A stretch of 64,000 nt of DNA from Neomoorella stamsii (GCF_002995805.1 NZ_PVXL01000040.1:117813-181812); one strand, 5' to 3'; shown: positions 38,504 to 47,673, counted from the first letter of the stretch. Translations and numbers: made by a program. The notes: generated by a model not told the origin, from the sequence alone.

Positions 38504-39538
38504 TTATTGCTTTTTCATCCCGATCTGTTCCATTAAGTCCGCCAGTTCTTTGTCTTGTTGGGCGATGAACTTGTCAAAGTCGGCAGCCCCGCGGAACTCT
38601 ATATTGGCACCCATCTGCTTGGCAAAATCCTTGAATTCCTGATTTTCAGCCACCTTTTTAAAGGCCGCTTCTAATTTTTCAATTACCGGTTGCGGCGTGC
38701 CGGCCGGTACGGCAATACCCCGCCACAGGGAAAGGGTCAGATCGATGCCTTTTTCTTTAAAAGTGGGCACATCCGGCAGGGAGGCCAGGCGTTGTTCACC
38801 GGTAACAGCCAGGATACGCACCTGCCCGGCTTTAACCTGAGACATAATCTCCGCCGGTAACTGGGAGCTGGCCTCAATTTTACCCCCCAGCAGGCTGGAC
38901 ACGGCCAGGCCCTGCCCAAAGGGTACATGGGTAAATTTAGCGCCAGTTTTATTTTCCAAGGCTACTGCTGCCAGGTGGGTAAAGCTGCCCAGGCCTGAGT
39001 TACCAATTCTCACTTTACCCGGATTCTTTTTAGCGTAGTCGATGAACTCGTTAATATCCTTCCAGGGGGCATCGGCCTTGACGGCTATGCTTACCGGTTC
39101 GGTTGTTAATTCTGCTACACCGGCAAAGGCCTTGTAATCAAACTTCATATTACCCTGGTGATAAGCTGTGTTAATGGAATTGGAATTCCAGACAAAATTA
39201 TAACCATCGGGTTTCTGGTCTTTAACATAGGAGTATCCTACAGCTCCGGCAGCACCGGTACGGTTGACAACGGCAATGGGTTGGCCTAATTCCTTGCTGG
39301 CCAGGTCTGCTACCTTACGGGCCAGAAGATCGGCACCGCTACCGGCGCCAAAGAGGACGGTCATTTCCATGGGTTTGGTCGGAAACTCTACCGCCGCCTT
39401 ATCGCTCTGTTTTCCACCTGCATTTTTCGAGCTGTCATTTGCTTGCTTGCTCCCGCCACAGCCAGCCAGGGACAAAGTAAGCACCAGTAGCAGAGCACCC
39501 AGGCCTAGAGCTACACCCTTTAACCTCCAGTTTTTCAT
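38504..39538 (-). CDS. TTT transporter substrate-binding lipoprotein, TctC family (1)
   Basis: 344 residues from ATG 39538 (AAGGAGGG eight bases upstream). Lipoprotein signal: hydrophobic stretch VALGLGALLLVLTLSLAGC with lipobox LAGC. The mature protein has the TctC fold: PMEMTVLFGAGSGADLLARKVADLASKELG, VVNRTGAAGAVGYSYV, FAGVAELTTEPVSIAVKADAPW. It binds a carboxylate outside the cell. First transporter gene behind the alcohol dehydrogenase. Confidence 0.9.
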   Translation of the reverse strand: MKNWRLKGVALGLGALLLVLTLSLAGCGGSKQANDSSKNAGGKQSDKAAVEFPTKPMEMTVLFGAGSGADLLARKVADLASKELGQPIAVVNRTGAAGAVGYSYVKDQKPDGYNFVWNSNSINTAYHQGNMKFDYKAFAGVAELTTEPVSIAVKADAPWKDINEFIDYAKKNPGKVRIGNSGLGSFTHLAAVALENKTGAKFTHVPFGQGLAVSSLLGGKIEASSQLPAEIMSQVKAGQVRILAVTGEQRLASLPDVPTFKEKGIDLTLSLWRGIAVPAGTPQPVIEKLEAAFKKVAENQEFKDFAKQMGANIEFRGAADFDKFIAQQDKELADLMEQIGMKKQ

Positions 39539-39632
39539 GTTAACCCTCCTTGAATTGATTTTTATTAATGCAGCGGTATTTCCGCTGGCATTAACCTCCA
39601 AGAAAAGCTTACCCTCCTTCAAACATAAGGCA

Positions 39633-40709
39633 CTAAGGATTAATAACTACCTTCATGGCCCCGTCTTTGCGGTTGACGAAGTAGTCCAGGCCCTTATGGA
39701 ACTCTTCCAACGGGAAAGCGTGGGTCATGATAGGTTTGGCGTCGATTTTACCCTGAGCCATTAAGGACAGGGCGCGCTTGCAGTTCTGGTTGCCTTCACC
39801 GCGTACCGTTAAAAGGCTGATCTGGTTCATGACCACATAGTCCAGGTTGGCAGTGACCGGTTCTTTGTAGAAGGATACCAGCACCATAACGCCGCCTTTT
39901 TTAGTTGACTTGATGCCGTATTCAAAGGCCTGGGAGTTGCCGCCGCACTCAAAAACCCTTTCGGCACCTTTACCACCGGTGATGGCCATGACTTCGGCCA
40001 CAGGATCGGCAACCTCGCGGATATTGATGGTATGGGTTGCCCCCAGCTGGCGGCCCTTGGCCAGGCGATCTTCCCTGGTGCCCATGAGGATGATTTTCTC
40101 GGCTCCTAGAGCCCGGGCTCCCTGGACAACGGACAGGCCAATGGGACCGGGGCCGATCACCAGGACCGTATCGCCGGCAATATAGCCGCCGCTCTTATCG
40201 ATGGCATAGAGGGCGCAGCCGGCAGTAGTCACATAGGTGGCCTCGTTAAAGGAAATATTATCAGGAATTTTATAAACAGAGTTCACGTGCTGGACGGCAT
40301 ACTCGGCAAAGCCGCCGTCTACCGTCATGCCGGCAGCCCGATGGCCTTTATCCAGGCGGCCGTAGTTTAAACAGGCAGTATACTTGCCGTCAATGCAGTT
40401 CTCGCAGCGACCGCAACCCTTATGGGCCTCAATGGCCACCCGGTCGCCTACCTTGAATTCGTCCACCGTTTCCCCCAGGGCCACTACCGTACCGGCCCAC
40501 TCGTGGCCGAAGGTAAATTCCCCATAGGGCGGCATCTTGGGCATTCCTTTGGTTATGATTTTTACATCAGTCCCACAAATGCCGCAGGCGGCTACCCGGA
40601 CCAGCACTTCTCCCGGGCCGGGTTTGGGTACCGGTTTCTCCACCAGGCGCACGTCATTGGGACCAAAAAGAACCAGGGCTTTCATTTTCTCGGGAATTTG
40701 ATATTCCAT
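39633..40709 (-). CDS. zinc-dependent alcohol/polyol dehydrogenase (MDR)
   Basis: 358 residues from ATG 40709 behind GGAGG. Catalytic zinc site CGICGTDVK and GHEWAGTV; structural zinc loop GRCENCIDGKYTAC (four Cys present); Rossmann fold VLVIGPGPIGLSVVQGARALGAEKIIL. It resembles sorbitol, threonine or galactitol-phosphate dehydrogenases. In this cluster it probably oxidises a hydroxyl group of a sugar acid or polyol. The specific substrate is unknown. Confidence 0.85.
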   Translation of the reverse strand: MEYQIPEKMKALVLFGPNDVRLVEKPVPKPGPGEVLVRVAACGICGTDVKIITKGMPKMPPYGEFTFGHEWAGTVVALGETVDEFKVGDRVAIEAHKGCGRCENCIDGKYTACLNYGRLDKGHRAAGMTVDGGFAEYAVQHVNSVYKIPDNISFNEATYVTTAGCALYAIDKSGGYIAGDTVLVIGPGPIGLSVVQGARALGAEKIILMGTREDRLAKGRQLGATHTINIREVADPVAEVMAITGGKGAERVFECGGNSQAFEYGIKSTKKGGVMVLVSFYKEPVTANLDYVVMNQISLLTVRGEGNQNCKRALSLMAQGKIDAKPIMTHAFPLEEFHKGLDYFVNRKDGAMKVVINP

Positions 40710-40794
40710 TTTAATGAATAACCTCCTCCGAACGATTATGCCGGAATATCTGCTGGTTGGGGACATATCCCCATCCTAACGCCCAGGCAAATTT

Positions 40795-42057
40795 TTAGGG
40801 TTCGCTGACGGCAGAACTTTCCTGGCCCGCCAGCCATACTTCCATCAACTGGTGCATAACGGCAGCCGCGCTGGCAGCAAAGACCGGGTCGTTGATATTG
40901 GCGTCCAATTTCATTAACTTTACCCGGGGGTCCAGATTGGCCTCCAGGGCCGCCACCAGGGCGGCATCGGCCTCCGGGTCGTGGAGGGGGCCACCGGCGC
41001 GGCCGTTTTCCGACCAGCCTTTAAGCGGCACCATAACGGCCACCGGCCCGCGGGCGGCATTTAACCTGGCTGCCAGCACTTCGCCCACCCGGGTTAACTC
41101 TTCTTTAGTTGCCCGGACGTTAGTGTTGTAAGGATTATGGTAATGGGTCGGGCGGCCCCGGTAGGCTGGCGGTATGCTCTCCGCCGGGCCGAAGCAGAAG
41201 TAATCCAGTCCCCCCAGGGAAATCACCTGAGGGATACCCCTCCGGCCCGCTGCCTCCAGGCGCGGCCGCATGGGGGTATAGATGTCGCCGGCCTCACCAA
41301 AAACCTCGCCGATTAATTCATGGGTAGTGAGATCGAGAACACCCTGAATCAGGCCGGCCTCGATTAATTCTTCCATGGCCGAACCGCAGGCCCCGGAAGC
41401 GTGGAAGGCAATCACCTCGTAACCCTGCTCTACTAGCATCTCCCGGGCGGCCGTCACTGCCGCGTTGGTATTGCCAAAGGCGGTGGTGGCGATTGCCGGC
41501 CGGTCACTGGCCTGCAGGTGCTCGCCGTGGGCAGCCATGCCCATGACCGCCCCGGCAGCATTACTGAGGATGGTACGGCTGACGGTATTGGGGCCTCCCA
41601 AAAGGTCGGCTACCGAGAACATCATGATGATATCCTTGTACTCAATATAGGGGCGGATGTTACCGGAAGCCACCGTGGAGACAATTACTTTGGGCAGCCC
41701 GATGGGCAAAGCCCGCATGGCAATGGCCGCTATGGCCGTACCCTGGTTGCCGCCGATGCCCAGTACGCCGGCCAGCTCGCCCCGGACATAGAGGTCGGTT
41801 AACACCCGGGCCGCTCCCAGCCCCATGGTCTGCATCATGGCATCGCGGCGCAGAGCCTTTAAATCCTTAAATTCCACCCCGCCCCGGCGGCAGATTTCTT
41901 CCCGCGGGTAGGCGGCCTTAAACCCATGGGGGAGATAAGTGCTCACATCCAGGACCGGGGCCTGCCAGCCCCGGGCGGCGATGAAGTCCTGCAAAAAACG
42001 AGTTTCAGCTTCTTTGGTATCGACAGTGGCGATAATAGCAATGGCCTTGCGCGGCAC
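40795..42057 (-). CDS. Tm-1-like ATP-binding protein (UPF0261)
   Basis: 420 residues from a GTG. IIATVDTKEAETRFLQDFIAARGW at the start, GIGGNQGTAIAAIAMRALPIGLPKVIVSTVASGNIRPYI, AFGNTNAAVTAAREMLVEQGYEVIAFHASGACGSAMEELI and SLGGLDYFCFGP are typical. In plants the homologous domain of Tm-1 binds ATP and RNA; in bacteria the family accompanies TIM-barrel partners in sugar-acid catabolic clusters. It lies between the dehydrogenase and the isomerase-like gene. Role in the cluster not established. Confidence 0.8.
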   Translation of the reverse strand: MPRKAIAIIATVDTKEAETRFLQDFIAARGWQAPVLDVSTYLPHGFKAAYPREEICRRGGVEFKDLKALRRDAMMQTMGLGAARVLTDLYVRGELAGVLGIGGNQGTAIAAIAMRALPIGLPKVIVSTVASGNIRPYIEYKDIIMMFSVADLLGGPNTVSRTILSNAAGAVMGMAAHGEHLQASDRPAIATTAFGNTNAAVTAAREMLVEQGYEVIAFHASGACGSAMEELIEAGLIQGVLDLTTHELIGEVFGEAGDIYTPMRPRLEAAGRRGIPQVISLGGLDYFCFGPAESIPPAYRGRPTHYHNPYNTNVRATKEELTRVGEVLAARLNAARGPVAVMVPLKGWSENGRAGGPLHDPEADAALVAALEANLDPRVKLMKLDANINDPVFAASAAAVMHQLMEVWLAGQESSAVSEP

Positions 42058-42078
42058 GCTTTTCTCCTCCTGGTTACT

Positions 42079-42996
42079 TTAAGCCAGGGCCCAGGCTTCT
42101 TTAATTACCCTTTTGGCATTGGCCAGAATTAATTCCGAAGTCTCGCCGGGAAGCAGTGGGCGCACTTCGGCACTCAGGACCGGCCGCTTTTCCGGGCCGA
42201 TAAGGCCCATATCGGCCAGCAGGCGGAAATAGGCGCTGACCTCGCCAGTGTCGATCTCCCCGTCTTCCACCCCGAAACGGGGCTGCAGGTCGCCGTACAG
42301 GGGATGGCGCCGGTCCTTCATGACGCAGTTGCCGATATGAAAAGCCATTAAATAATCCTTTACCAGGGGCAGGGCTTCCTCAGGCTTTTCCCGGAGCAAG
42401 GGGAAATGGGAGAGGTCCGCCAGGAGCCCGAATTTAGGATAGCTGGGCCGCAGTTCCCTGGCAATATCAAAAGCATCCCTGAAATGGCCAATCAAGGATT
42501 CTTTGTCAATATCCCGGTCAAAGATTTTTAAGGTAATGGCCGGGTCGCCCATTTCCCTGGCATATTCGCAGATCTGGGCCAGGGAATCTACCAGCAATTT
42601 CTTGGCCTCTTCCCGCCGTTCCGGGCCAGGGTCTTTGCCGGCCGGGATGCGCACAGCAACAGCGCCCAGGTCGGAAGCTTCCTTAAGGCAATTGAAAACC
42701 TGCTTGATGGCCCGTTTCCTTTCCCCGGGATCGAAGGAGTTAAGGTTTAATTTCTGGGAAAAGATGGCCGGCTGGCAGGCATAGCAAACCTCCAGGTGGG
42801 CAATCCTTAAAATTTGCGCCGCCTCGGTACGCTGTTTGATGTCCTTGATCCAGCCCACTTCCACGGCTGTAAAGAAATCGTCTTCGGCAATACGGCGCAG
42901 GGTTTCTACTACCGGCCCGGTACCGTTTACTACCTCTGGAAAGGCTTTAAAATGGACGATGCCAACCTTCATGAACTCATAAATAGAAGCCCTCAT
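42079..42996 (-). CDS. TIM-barrel sugar phosphate isomerase/epimerase-like protein
   Basis: 305 residues. Xylose isomerase-like (AP_endonuc_2) barrel: FTAVEVGWIKDIKQR, LGAVAVRIPAGKDPGPERREEAKKL, FGLLADLSHFPLLREKP and VGEDGEID-like C-terminal metal residues (AFHIGNCVMKDRRHPLYGD). His, Glu and Asp residues at strand ends suggest metal-dependent isomerisation. GGAGG seven to eight bases before ATG 42996 fixes the start. It is likely one step of the substrate pathway of this cluster. Confidence 0.75.
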   Translation of the reverse strand: MRASIYEFMKVGIVHFKAFPEVVNGTGPVVETLRRIAEDDFFTAVEVGWIKDIKQRTEAAQILRIAHLEVCYACQPAIFSQKLNLNSFDPGERKRAIKQVFNCLKEASDLGAVAVRIPAGKDPGPERREEAKKLLVDSLAQICEYAREMGDPAITLKIFDRDIDKESLIGHFRDAFDIARELRPSYPKFGLLADLSHFPLLREKPEEALPLVKDYLMAFHIGNCVMKDRRHPLYGDLQPRFGVEDGEIDTGEVSAYFRLLADMGLIGPEKRPVLSAEVRPLLPGETSELILANAKRVIKEAWALA

Positions 42997-43078
42997 ACCT
43001 TAACCTCCCCTTAATTTACCCCATTTTCCCCACTCGCCGGAAGTGTGGATCAATTCTGGCTAGCCCTTGGAAAAAAAA

Positions 43079-43672
43079 TTAACTTAACTGAGATAGCAAA
43101 AAAGCTACCTTAGCATTATCTTCTAAAACATCCGCCAGGTAAAAAGCCCGGTGGATATTTTCTCCCACCGTGACAAAACCATGGCGCTTAAGGACGGCGG
43201 CTTTGATGGTAGGATCCTCAAAAGCTTTAATCACCATTTCGGCGAGTTCCACCGATCCCGGCGGGGCATAGTCAACAACCCCCACTTTGTTAAGACCGGC
43301 TTCGGCGGCAGCCGTAACAACCGGCAATTCACCCCTCACCGACACGTAAGCTGTAGCATAAGCCGAATGGCCGTGGACGACGGCCTGGACTTCCGGGCGG
43401 GCCTTCAAAATACCCAAGTGAAAACGAATTTCCTTGGATGGTTTACCTTGGCCTGCCAGGATATTACCTTCCAGGTCCACCAGGATAAAATCTTCCGGTT
43501 CCACATCTCCAAAGGACTTGCCGCTGGCTTTAATTAAGACTTGATCTGGATGCCCCGGGACGCGGGCGCTGGTGTTGCCACTGGTAGCCGAGGTAAGGCC
43601 GCGGGCAAAGATTTGCCGGCTGACCTCTACCATTTCCTGGCGCAACCTGGTAACTGCATCTAAATCGATCAT
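43079..43672 (-). CDS. class II aldolase/adducin family protein
   Basis: 197 residues, usual length for L-fuculose-phosphate aldolase relatives. GLTSATSGNTSARVPGHPDQVLIKASG, then DFILVDLEGNILAGQGKPSKEIRFHLGILKARPEVQAVVHGHSAYATA, with the HxH zinc ligands and the Glu in SKE, then LKRHGFVTVG with the third His. It would cleave or decarboxylate a sugar phosphate or acid. No sugar kinase is present in the cluster. Confidence 0.85.
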   Translation of the reverse strand: MIDLDAVTRLRQEMVEVSRQIFARGLTSATSGNTSARVPGHPDQVLIKASGKSFGDVEPEDFILVDLEGNILAGQGKPSKEIRFHLGILKARPEVQAVVHGHSAYATAYVSVRGELPVVTAAAEAGLNKVGVVDYAPPGSVELAEMVIKAFEDPTIKAAVLKRHGFVTVGENIHRAFYLADVLEDNAKVAFLLSQLS

Positions 43673-43699
43673 TTTACCTTCCTCCCAGCCTTGCTCGTG

Positions 43700-43733
43700 G
43701 GTACAAGCCAGGCTTTAAAGCCGGGCTTGTACC
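43700..43733 (-). promoter_or_regulatory. long intercistronic palindrome
   Basis: GGTACAAGCC/GGCTTGTACC with inner GGCTTTAAAGCC forms an almost perfect 17-bp hairpin between the creatininase-family and aldolase genes. No T run follows. Likely an mRNA-stability or processing element. Confidence 0.5.
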
Positions 43734-43756
43734 TTGAGTCAAGGTGATTACGCGCG

Positions 43757-44608
43757 TTATGCCCTCTCGGGGAAATCGCGGTTTTCTACTTTGAAGGGGA
43801 ACTTCTTGACCTCTTCAATGAAGGCGGCCAGGTGCTCGGCTTCTTTCTCAAAGAGCTTCAAGCCTTTTTCGGCGGTGCCCCGGAAGGGATTACCAATAGT
43901 GGCGTGATCGGAATACTCATGGTGTTCCATGGGGACAATGATGTTTTCGGAACCCCGGAATTTAACGGTAGCAGTGCCGTCGATCTTGGAGAATTCCGGT
44001 CCCATCCACCGCGGCGCGTGGGCACGGTCATTGACCGCCCGGCTCATATCAACCAGGTCCATGTTGTAAGCCATTACCTGGGCCGTTTCCATTTCGCCGG
44101 CGTGCCAGCCGGGGGTCTCCTCGGGAGGTCCTTCGAGGATACCTTTAACTACTTCGCATTCCCTCTCGGTGGGCGTCTTGTACCAGGCCACAAAGGCACC
44201 GGTATGGTAGCGGAGTTTCCGCAGGAGTTCATCAATGGGTTTGGTGTTGGAGCCATGGTGGGAAACAAACACTATTTTATTGGCGCCGTGGAAGATCAGG
44301 CTCCGGGCAATATCATGGAGGACACGGCGGAAGGTTTCGGCAGCCAGAGTAATGGTGCCGCAACCTTCACCGACTTCGCCCATGTGATGGGGAGAGTAGC
44401 CAAAGGGCAGCAGCGGTGTGTGGGGAACATTAGCCAGTTTAGCGGCCCGCTCGGTAACGGAAATGGTAGTAATGCTGTCAGTTCCCAGGGGCACATGGGC
44501 GCCGTGCTTTTCACAGCTACCGACTGGTACGAGAACGGTATCAGTTTCCTTGAACCATTCCTGGGCATCAACGAAGGAACATTCCAAGAGGTTGTAACGT
44601 TTTGCCAT
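43757..44608 (-). CDS. creatininase-family amidohydrolase
   Basis: 283 residues. The family metal-binding opening is clear: VLVPVGSCEKHGAHVPLGTDSITT (Glu, His, Asp ligands), followed by PFGYSPHHMGE, GANKIVFVSHHGSNTKPIDELLRKL and WHAGEMETAQVMA. Members cleave amides or lactams such as creatinine, and some act on formamides or lactone-like substrates. First gene downstream of the LacI regulator, so it probably starts the pathway. The natural substrate is unknown. Confidence 0.85.
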   Translation of the reverse strand: MAKRYNLLECSFVDAQEWFKETDTVLVPVGSCEKHGAHVPLGTDSITTISVTERAAKLANVPHTPLLPFGYSPHHMGEVGEGCGTITLAAETFRRVLHDIARSLIFHGANKIVFVSHHGSNTKPIDELLRKLRYHTGAFVAWYKTPTERECEVVKGILEGPPEETPGWHAGEMETAQVMAYNMDLVDMSRAVNDRAHAPRWMGPEFSKIDGTATVKFRGSENIIVPMEHHEYSDHATIGNPFRGTAEKGLKLFEKEAEHLAAFIEEVKKFPFKVENRDFPERA

Positions 44609-44630
44609 TTCATAAACCTCCTGCCAGTTA

Positions 44631-45632
44631 TTATTTTAGTATAGAAGATTCCCTGACCTCAAGGTGGGTTGCCAGGGTGGTAACCGGCGGCACCTCCCGG
44701 CCGGCAAGGAGCTCGGCCAGTACCCTCATGGCAGTCACCCCCAGGTCATAGACCGGGACAGCTACAGTAGATAATGCAGGCGTAATAAAGGATGCGAGGG
44801 GAGTATTGTCAAAACCCACAACAGCAACATCTTCTGGTACCTTGATTCCCCGTTCTTGCAGGGCTTTAATAACGCCTATGGCCATAAGATCGTTATGGGC
44901 GAAAATAGCAGTTATCTTCCGTGGACCGCTAAGGGGCAATCGGCCAACGGCTTGATAACCGCTATTAAATTCAAAGTCCCCTTCGATGACCCACCCGGAC
45001 TCTATACCTGCCCCTTCAGCCTCCATAGCAAGGCGGTAACCTTCCAGGCGGTCCCTGGCTGTAGTTGAAACCGCAGGGCCAGTCACCGTGGCAATCCGCC
45101 GGTGGCCGAGACGTAATAAATGCTCAACAGCTTCCCGGGCAGCCCGTACATTATCAACCTGCACCGCCGGCAGGTCGGCTTTATGGCGCCCGATGACCAC
45201 CGTCGCCACCGAGCCCTGTTCAAAAAAGTGTTCCCGGCTGGCATCCTCTACAGCTCCACCGCCGGTAAAGATTACCCCGTCCACTCGTTTTTCCCGCAAG
45301 ACACGGAGATATTCTTTCGTGCGTTCCCGGGAACGGTCGGTATTGCAGAGGATAACTGTATAGCCCTTTTCATGGGCTACATCCTCCACCCCCCGGACAA
45401 TCCCCGGGTAATAAGGGTTAGCAATATCCGGGAGGATCAGGCCGATGGTTTTTGTTTCATTCAGCTGGAGGCTGCGGGCCATGGCGTTGGGGTAAAAGCC
45501 AAGTTCTTTGATAGCTGCCAGGACTCGCTCCCTGGTCTCAGGGTTAATGGGATGCTGGCTGTTGTTAAGGACGCGGGAAACAGTTGTCACGGAAACGCCG
45601 GCATGTCTGGCTACGTCTTTAATGGTGACCAT
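44631..45632 (-). CDS. LacI-family transcriptional regulator
   Basis: 333 residues from ATG 45632 behind AGAGGGGTG; an open frame continues upstream but begins outside the family. The helix-turn-helix TIKDVARHAGVSVTTVSRVLNN is at residues 3-24, the hinge helix at about 50-58, and the periplasmic-binding-like sensor domain to the end (FDNTPLASFITPALSTV). It precedes the catabolic genes by 22 bases and probably represses them. Three operator-like palindromes lie upstream of its start. Confidence 0.93.
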   Translation of the reverse strand: MVTIKDVARHAGVSVTTVSRVLNNSQHPINPETRERVLAAIKELGFYPNAMARSLQLNETKTIGLILPDIANPYYPGIVRGVEDVAHEKGYTVILCNTDRSRERTKEYLRVLREKRVDGVIFTGGGAVEDASREHFFEQGSVATVVIGRHKADLPAVQVDNVRAAREAVEHLLRLGHRRIATVTGPAVSTTARDRLEGYRLAMEAEGAGIESGWVIEGDFEFNSGYQAVGRLPLSGPRKITAIFAHNDLMAIGVIKALQERGIKVPEDVAVVGFDNTPLASFITPALSTVAVPVYDLGVTAMRVLAELLAGREVPPVTTLATHLEVRESSILK

Positions 45633-45649
45633 GGCTTTCACCCCTCTGC

Positions 45650-45663
45650 GGAAAACGTTTTCC
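45650..45663. promoter_or_regulatory. LacI-type operator 1
   Basis: GGAAAACGTTTTCC, a perfect 14-bp palindrome with the central CG of LacI-family sites, 17 bases before the lacI start codon. Best match of the three. Confidence 0.7.
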
Positions 45664-45733
45664 TTAGTTATAAATCTAGCATGGTTTGGCTCCTGTGTCA
45701 ATAACTAATTTTAAATCGCGAGTATTTTTTTAT

Positions 45734-45746
45734 GGCAACCGTTTCC
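45734..45746. promoter_or_regulatory. LacI-type operator 2
   Basis: GGCAACCGTTTCC, an imperfect version of the same palindrome, 71 bases from operator 1 (start to start about 84). Confidence 0.5.
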
Positions 45747-45765
45747 CTCTGGCATTATATGTTAT

Positions 45766-45778
45766 GGCAAACGTTTTC
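45766..45778. promoter_or_regulatory. LacI-type operator 3
   Basis: GGCAAACGTTTTC, closely related to operator 1 and about 32 bases from operator 2. The spacing would allow looping or stacked binding at the promoter. Confidence 0.55.
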
Positions 45779-45929
45779 TATTTGTTTTTCCGCACCCCTT
45801 CCTGGAAAGCCATGAAATATGAAGCTGTACATTTTGCCATAATCTGCTGCCATAGTAACAAACCCGGTATTCATACGCCTCTCAGATACCGGGGCGGGAA
45901 TTGAGCCGTAAAGAGTCTGGAGATTCTTC

Positions 45930-45976
45930 CAAAAAATAAAATCTCCCCGCAGGGTAACTAAAAATTTACGGGGAGT
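45930..45976 (-). terminator. terminator after the first GntR gene
   Basis: CTCCCCG (minus strand, from 45975) pairs with CGGGGAG (ending 45943), with a 19-base loop, followed by ATTTTATTTTTT. It lies about 75 bases past the GntR stop. Confidence 0.75.
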
Positions 45977-46049
45977 TTCAGGAAAGCAGTATCCCTTATT
46001 CAGAAGAGTTGTTGGTGAAAGGCCACTAGTGCAAGATAGGAGGCACTTC

Positions 46050-46745
46050 CTACTTCAATTGCCGGGCTACAAAGCGCAGGTGTTTACCCATGGCCCGGCG
46101 GGCCGATTCCGCAGCCCCGGAAATAATGGCCTGGGTAATTTCACTGTGCTGTTCAAAAAGCACCCGGGCGTTATCCGGATCAGAGTAAAGCCGGTTGCGT
46201 TTATTGGCCAGGGTCTGGGCAATGGTATCAGCAATGGTGTACATCAAACGGGAAAGGATGGGATTATGGGCCATGCCAGCAATGGTTAAATGAAATTTGA
46301 CATCCGTATCCTCCTGGAGAAATCCCCGGGCCAGTTCGTTGCCCATCTGCTGGATTATCCCCACCAGCTTTTCTTTGTCTTCCGTTGTCGCCCGCCGCGC
46401 TGCCAGGTAAGCTATTTCCCGCTCCAGGATTTGCCTGGCTTCCAGCAAATACATGACCTGTTGTTCTTCCAGCAGCAAGGCCATGACCAGGGGCTGGACA
46501 ATATCGCAGTTCTGCACCTTGCGGACAAAGGTCCCTTCGCCGGGCTTTACCTCCAGGACACCCATGGTGGTCAGGGCGCGAATGGCCTCCCGGACAGACG
46601 CCCGGCTGACGCCCAGTTTCTCCGACAGCTCCCGTTCAGAATAAAAACGCTCCCCCGGCATGAGCTTGCCTTCGCTGAGGGATTTTTTCACCTGCTCGAC
46701 AATTTCTTCGTAAATCTTTTTCGTTTTAATAGGCTGCAGTTCCAT
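46050..46745 (-). CDS. GntR/FadR-type regulator with FCD domain (1)
   Basis: 231 residues. Winged helix at residues 7-72 (IYEEIVEQVKKSLSEGKLMPGERFYSERELSEKLGVSRASVREAIRALTTMGVLEVKPGEGTFV) and an FCD domain with its metal-binding Asp/His pattern (ARQILEREIAYLAARRA, DVKFHLTIAGMAHNPIL, HSEITQAI). FCD regulators respond to small organic acids, often lactate, gluconate or similar. It is one gene away from the LacI regulator and may control a neighbouring catabolic set. Confidence 0.88.
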   Translation of the reverse strand: MELQPIKTKKIYEEIVEQVKKSLSEGKLMPGERFYSERELSEKLGVSRASVREAIRALTTMGVLEVKPGEGTFVRKVQNCDIVQPLVMALLLEEQQVMYLLEARQILEREIAYLAARRATTEDKEKLVGIIQQMGNELARGFLQEDTDVKFHLTIAGMAHNPILSRLMYTIADTIAQTLANKRNRLYSDPDNARVLFEQHSEITQAIISGAAESARRAMGKHLRFVARQLK

Positions 46746-46983
46746 CGGCCCCTACCTCGGAGTTCTTTTTAGATTATTATTGCACTTTTTCAGGCCGATG
46801 GCAACCGGCTGTACCTGGATCAAAAAATAAAAAAATAAAATCTGTTCGATCTCCCTGGCTCTATAATCTACCAACCAAGTTGACTGCTTAATCTCAATTC
46901 CAGTTACCGGGCCGGGAATTTTTCCTTTGAGGTTGTTCATTGCAGTTCATACCCGGTTAGCAGATTTTTTACCAGCTATTACT

Positions 46984-47673
46984 TTATTGATCTCCATCTT
47001 CAAAGGGAGGGGTCCCTTTAGAATATTTAAGGAACATCTCCAGAGCAATGCGTTTCTGCTCAGCCATGACCTTTTCGGCTATTTCAGGCTGGCCTTTGGC
47101 CATGGCCTCTACGATAGCACGGTGTTCTTTTAAGGATTCTTTAAACCGGGTACGATTATAGGCGAATAAAGCCCGGGCCCGGTCAGTGCGGACTGTTAAA
47201 TCATCAATAATCTTTTTTAGCTGTTCATTACCACAGTGGGTATAAATGGTCTGGTGAAAGCGACGATTTAAGATACCATAACGACGGTAATCATCATTCC
47301 GAACGCAAGCTTCCATTTCCTTTATTTGCTGTTCCAGCTCGGCTAAGATTTCTGGCGTAATCCTTTCTGCCGTAAGGCGAGTAGCATAGGCTTCCAGCAC
47401 CACGCGGATAGAACTCAGCTCGCGAAAATCCTTTTCTGACAACCTGCTGACCGTAACCTCACTGTGGGCTGATACATCTACCAGCCCTTCGGCTTCCAGC
47501 TGCTTAATGGCTTCGCGTACCGGAATAGCACTGACGCCCAAGTCGCTGGCAATCTTACGTAATACAATTCTTTCCCCAGGTTTTAATTCGCCGGAAACAA
47601 TGGCTTCCCGCAGCATGTTATAAATCATTTCCGTTTTGGTTTTCCATTGCAAGGGGGTAGTTAAACTGGACAT
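46984..47673 (-). CDS. GntR regulator with FCD domain (2)
   Basis: 229 residues. Helix-turn-helix at residues 12-76 (MIYNMLREAIVSGELKPGERIVLRKIASDLGVSAIPVREAIKQLEAEGLVDV) and FCD domain (VLEAYATRLTAERITPEI, NRRFHQTIYTHCGNEQL, EHRAIVEAMAKGQ). Divergent from the first one. The gene has its own promoter at 47752-47779 and an AAGGAGGG ribosome binding site. Ligand unknown. Confidence 0.88.
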   Translation of the reverse strand: MSSLTTPLQWKTKTEMIYNMLREAIVSGELKPGERIVLRKIASDLGVSAIPVREAIKQLEAEGLVDVSAHSEVTVSRLSEKDFRELSSIRVVLEAYATRLTAERITPEILAELEQQIKEMEACVRNDDYRRYGILNRRFHQTIYTHCGNEQLKKIIDDLTVRTDRARALFAYNRTRFKESLKEHRAIVEAMAKGQPEIAEKVMAEQKRIALEMFLKYSKGTPPFEDGDQ

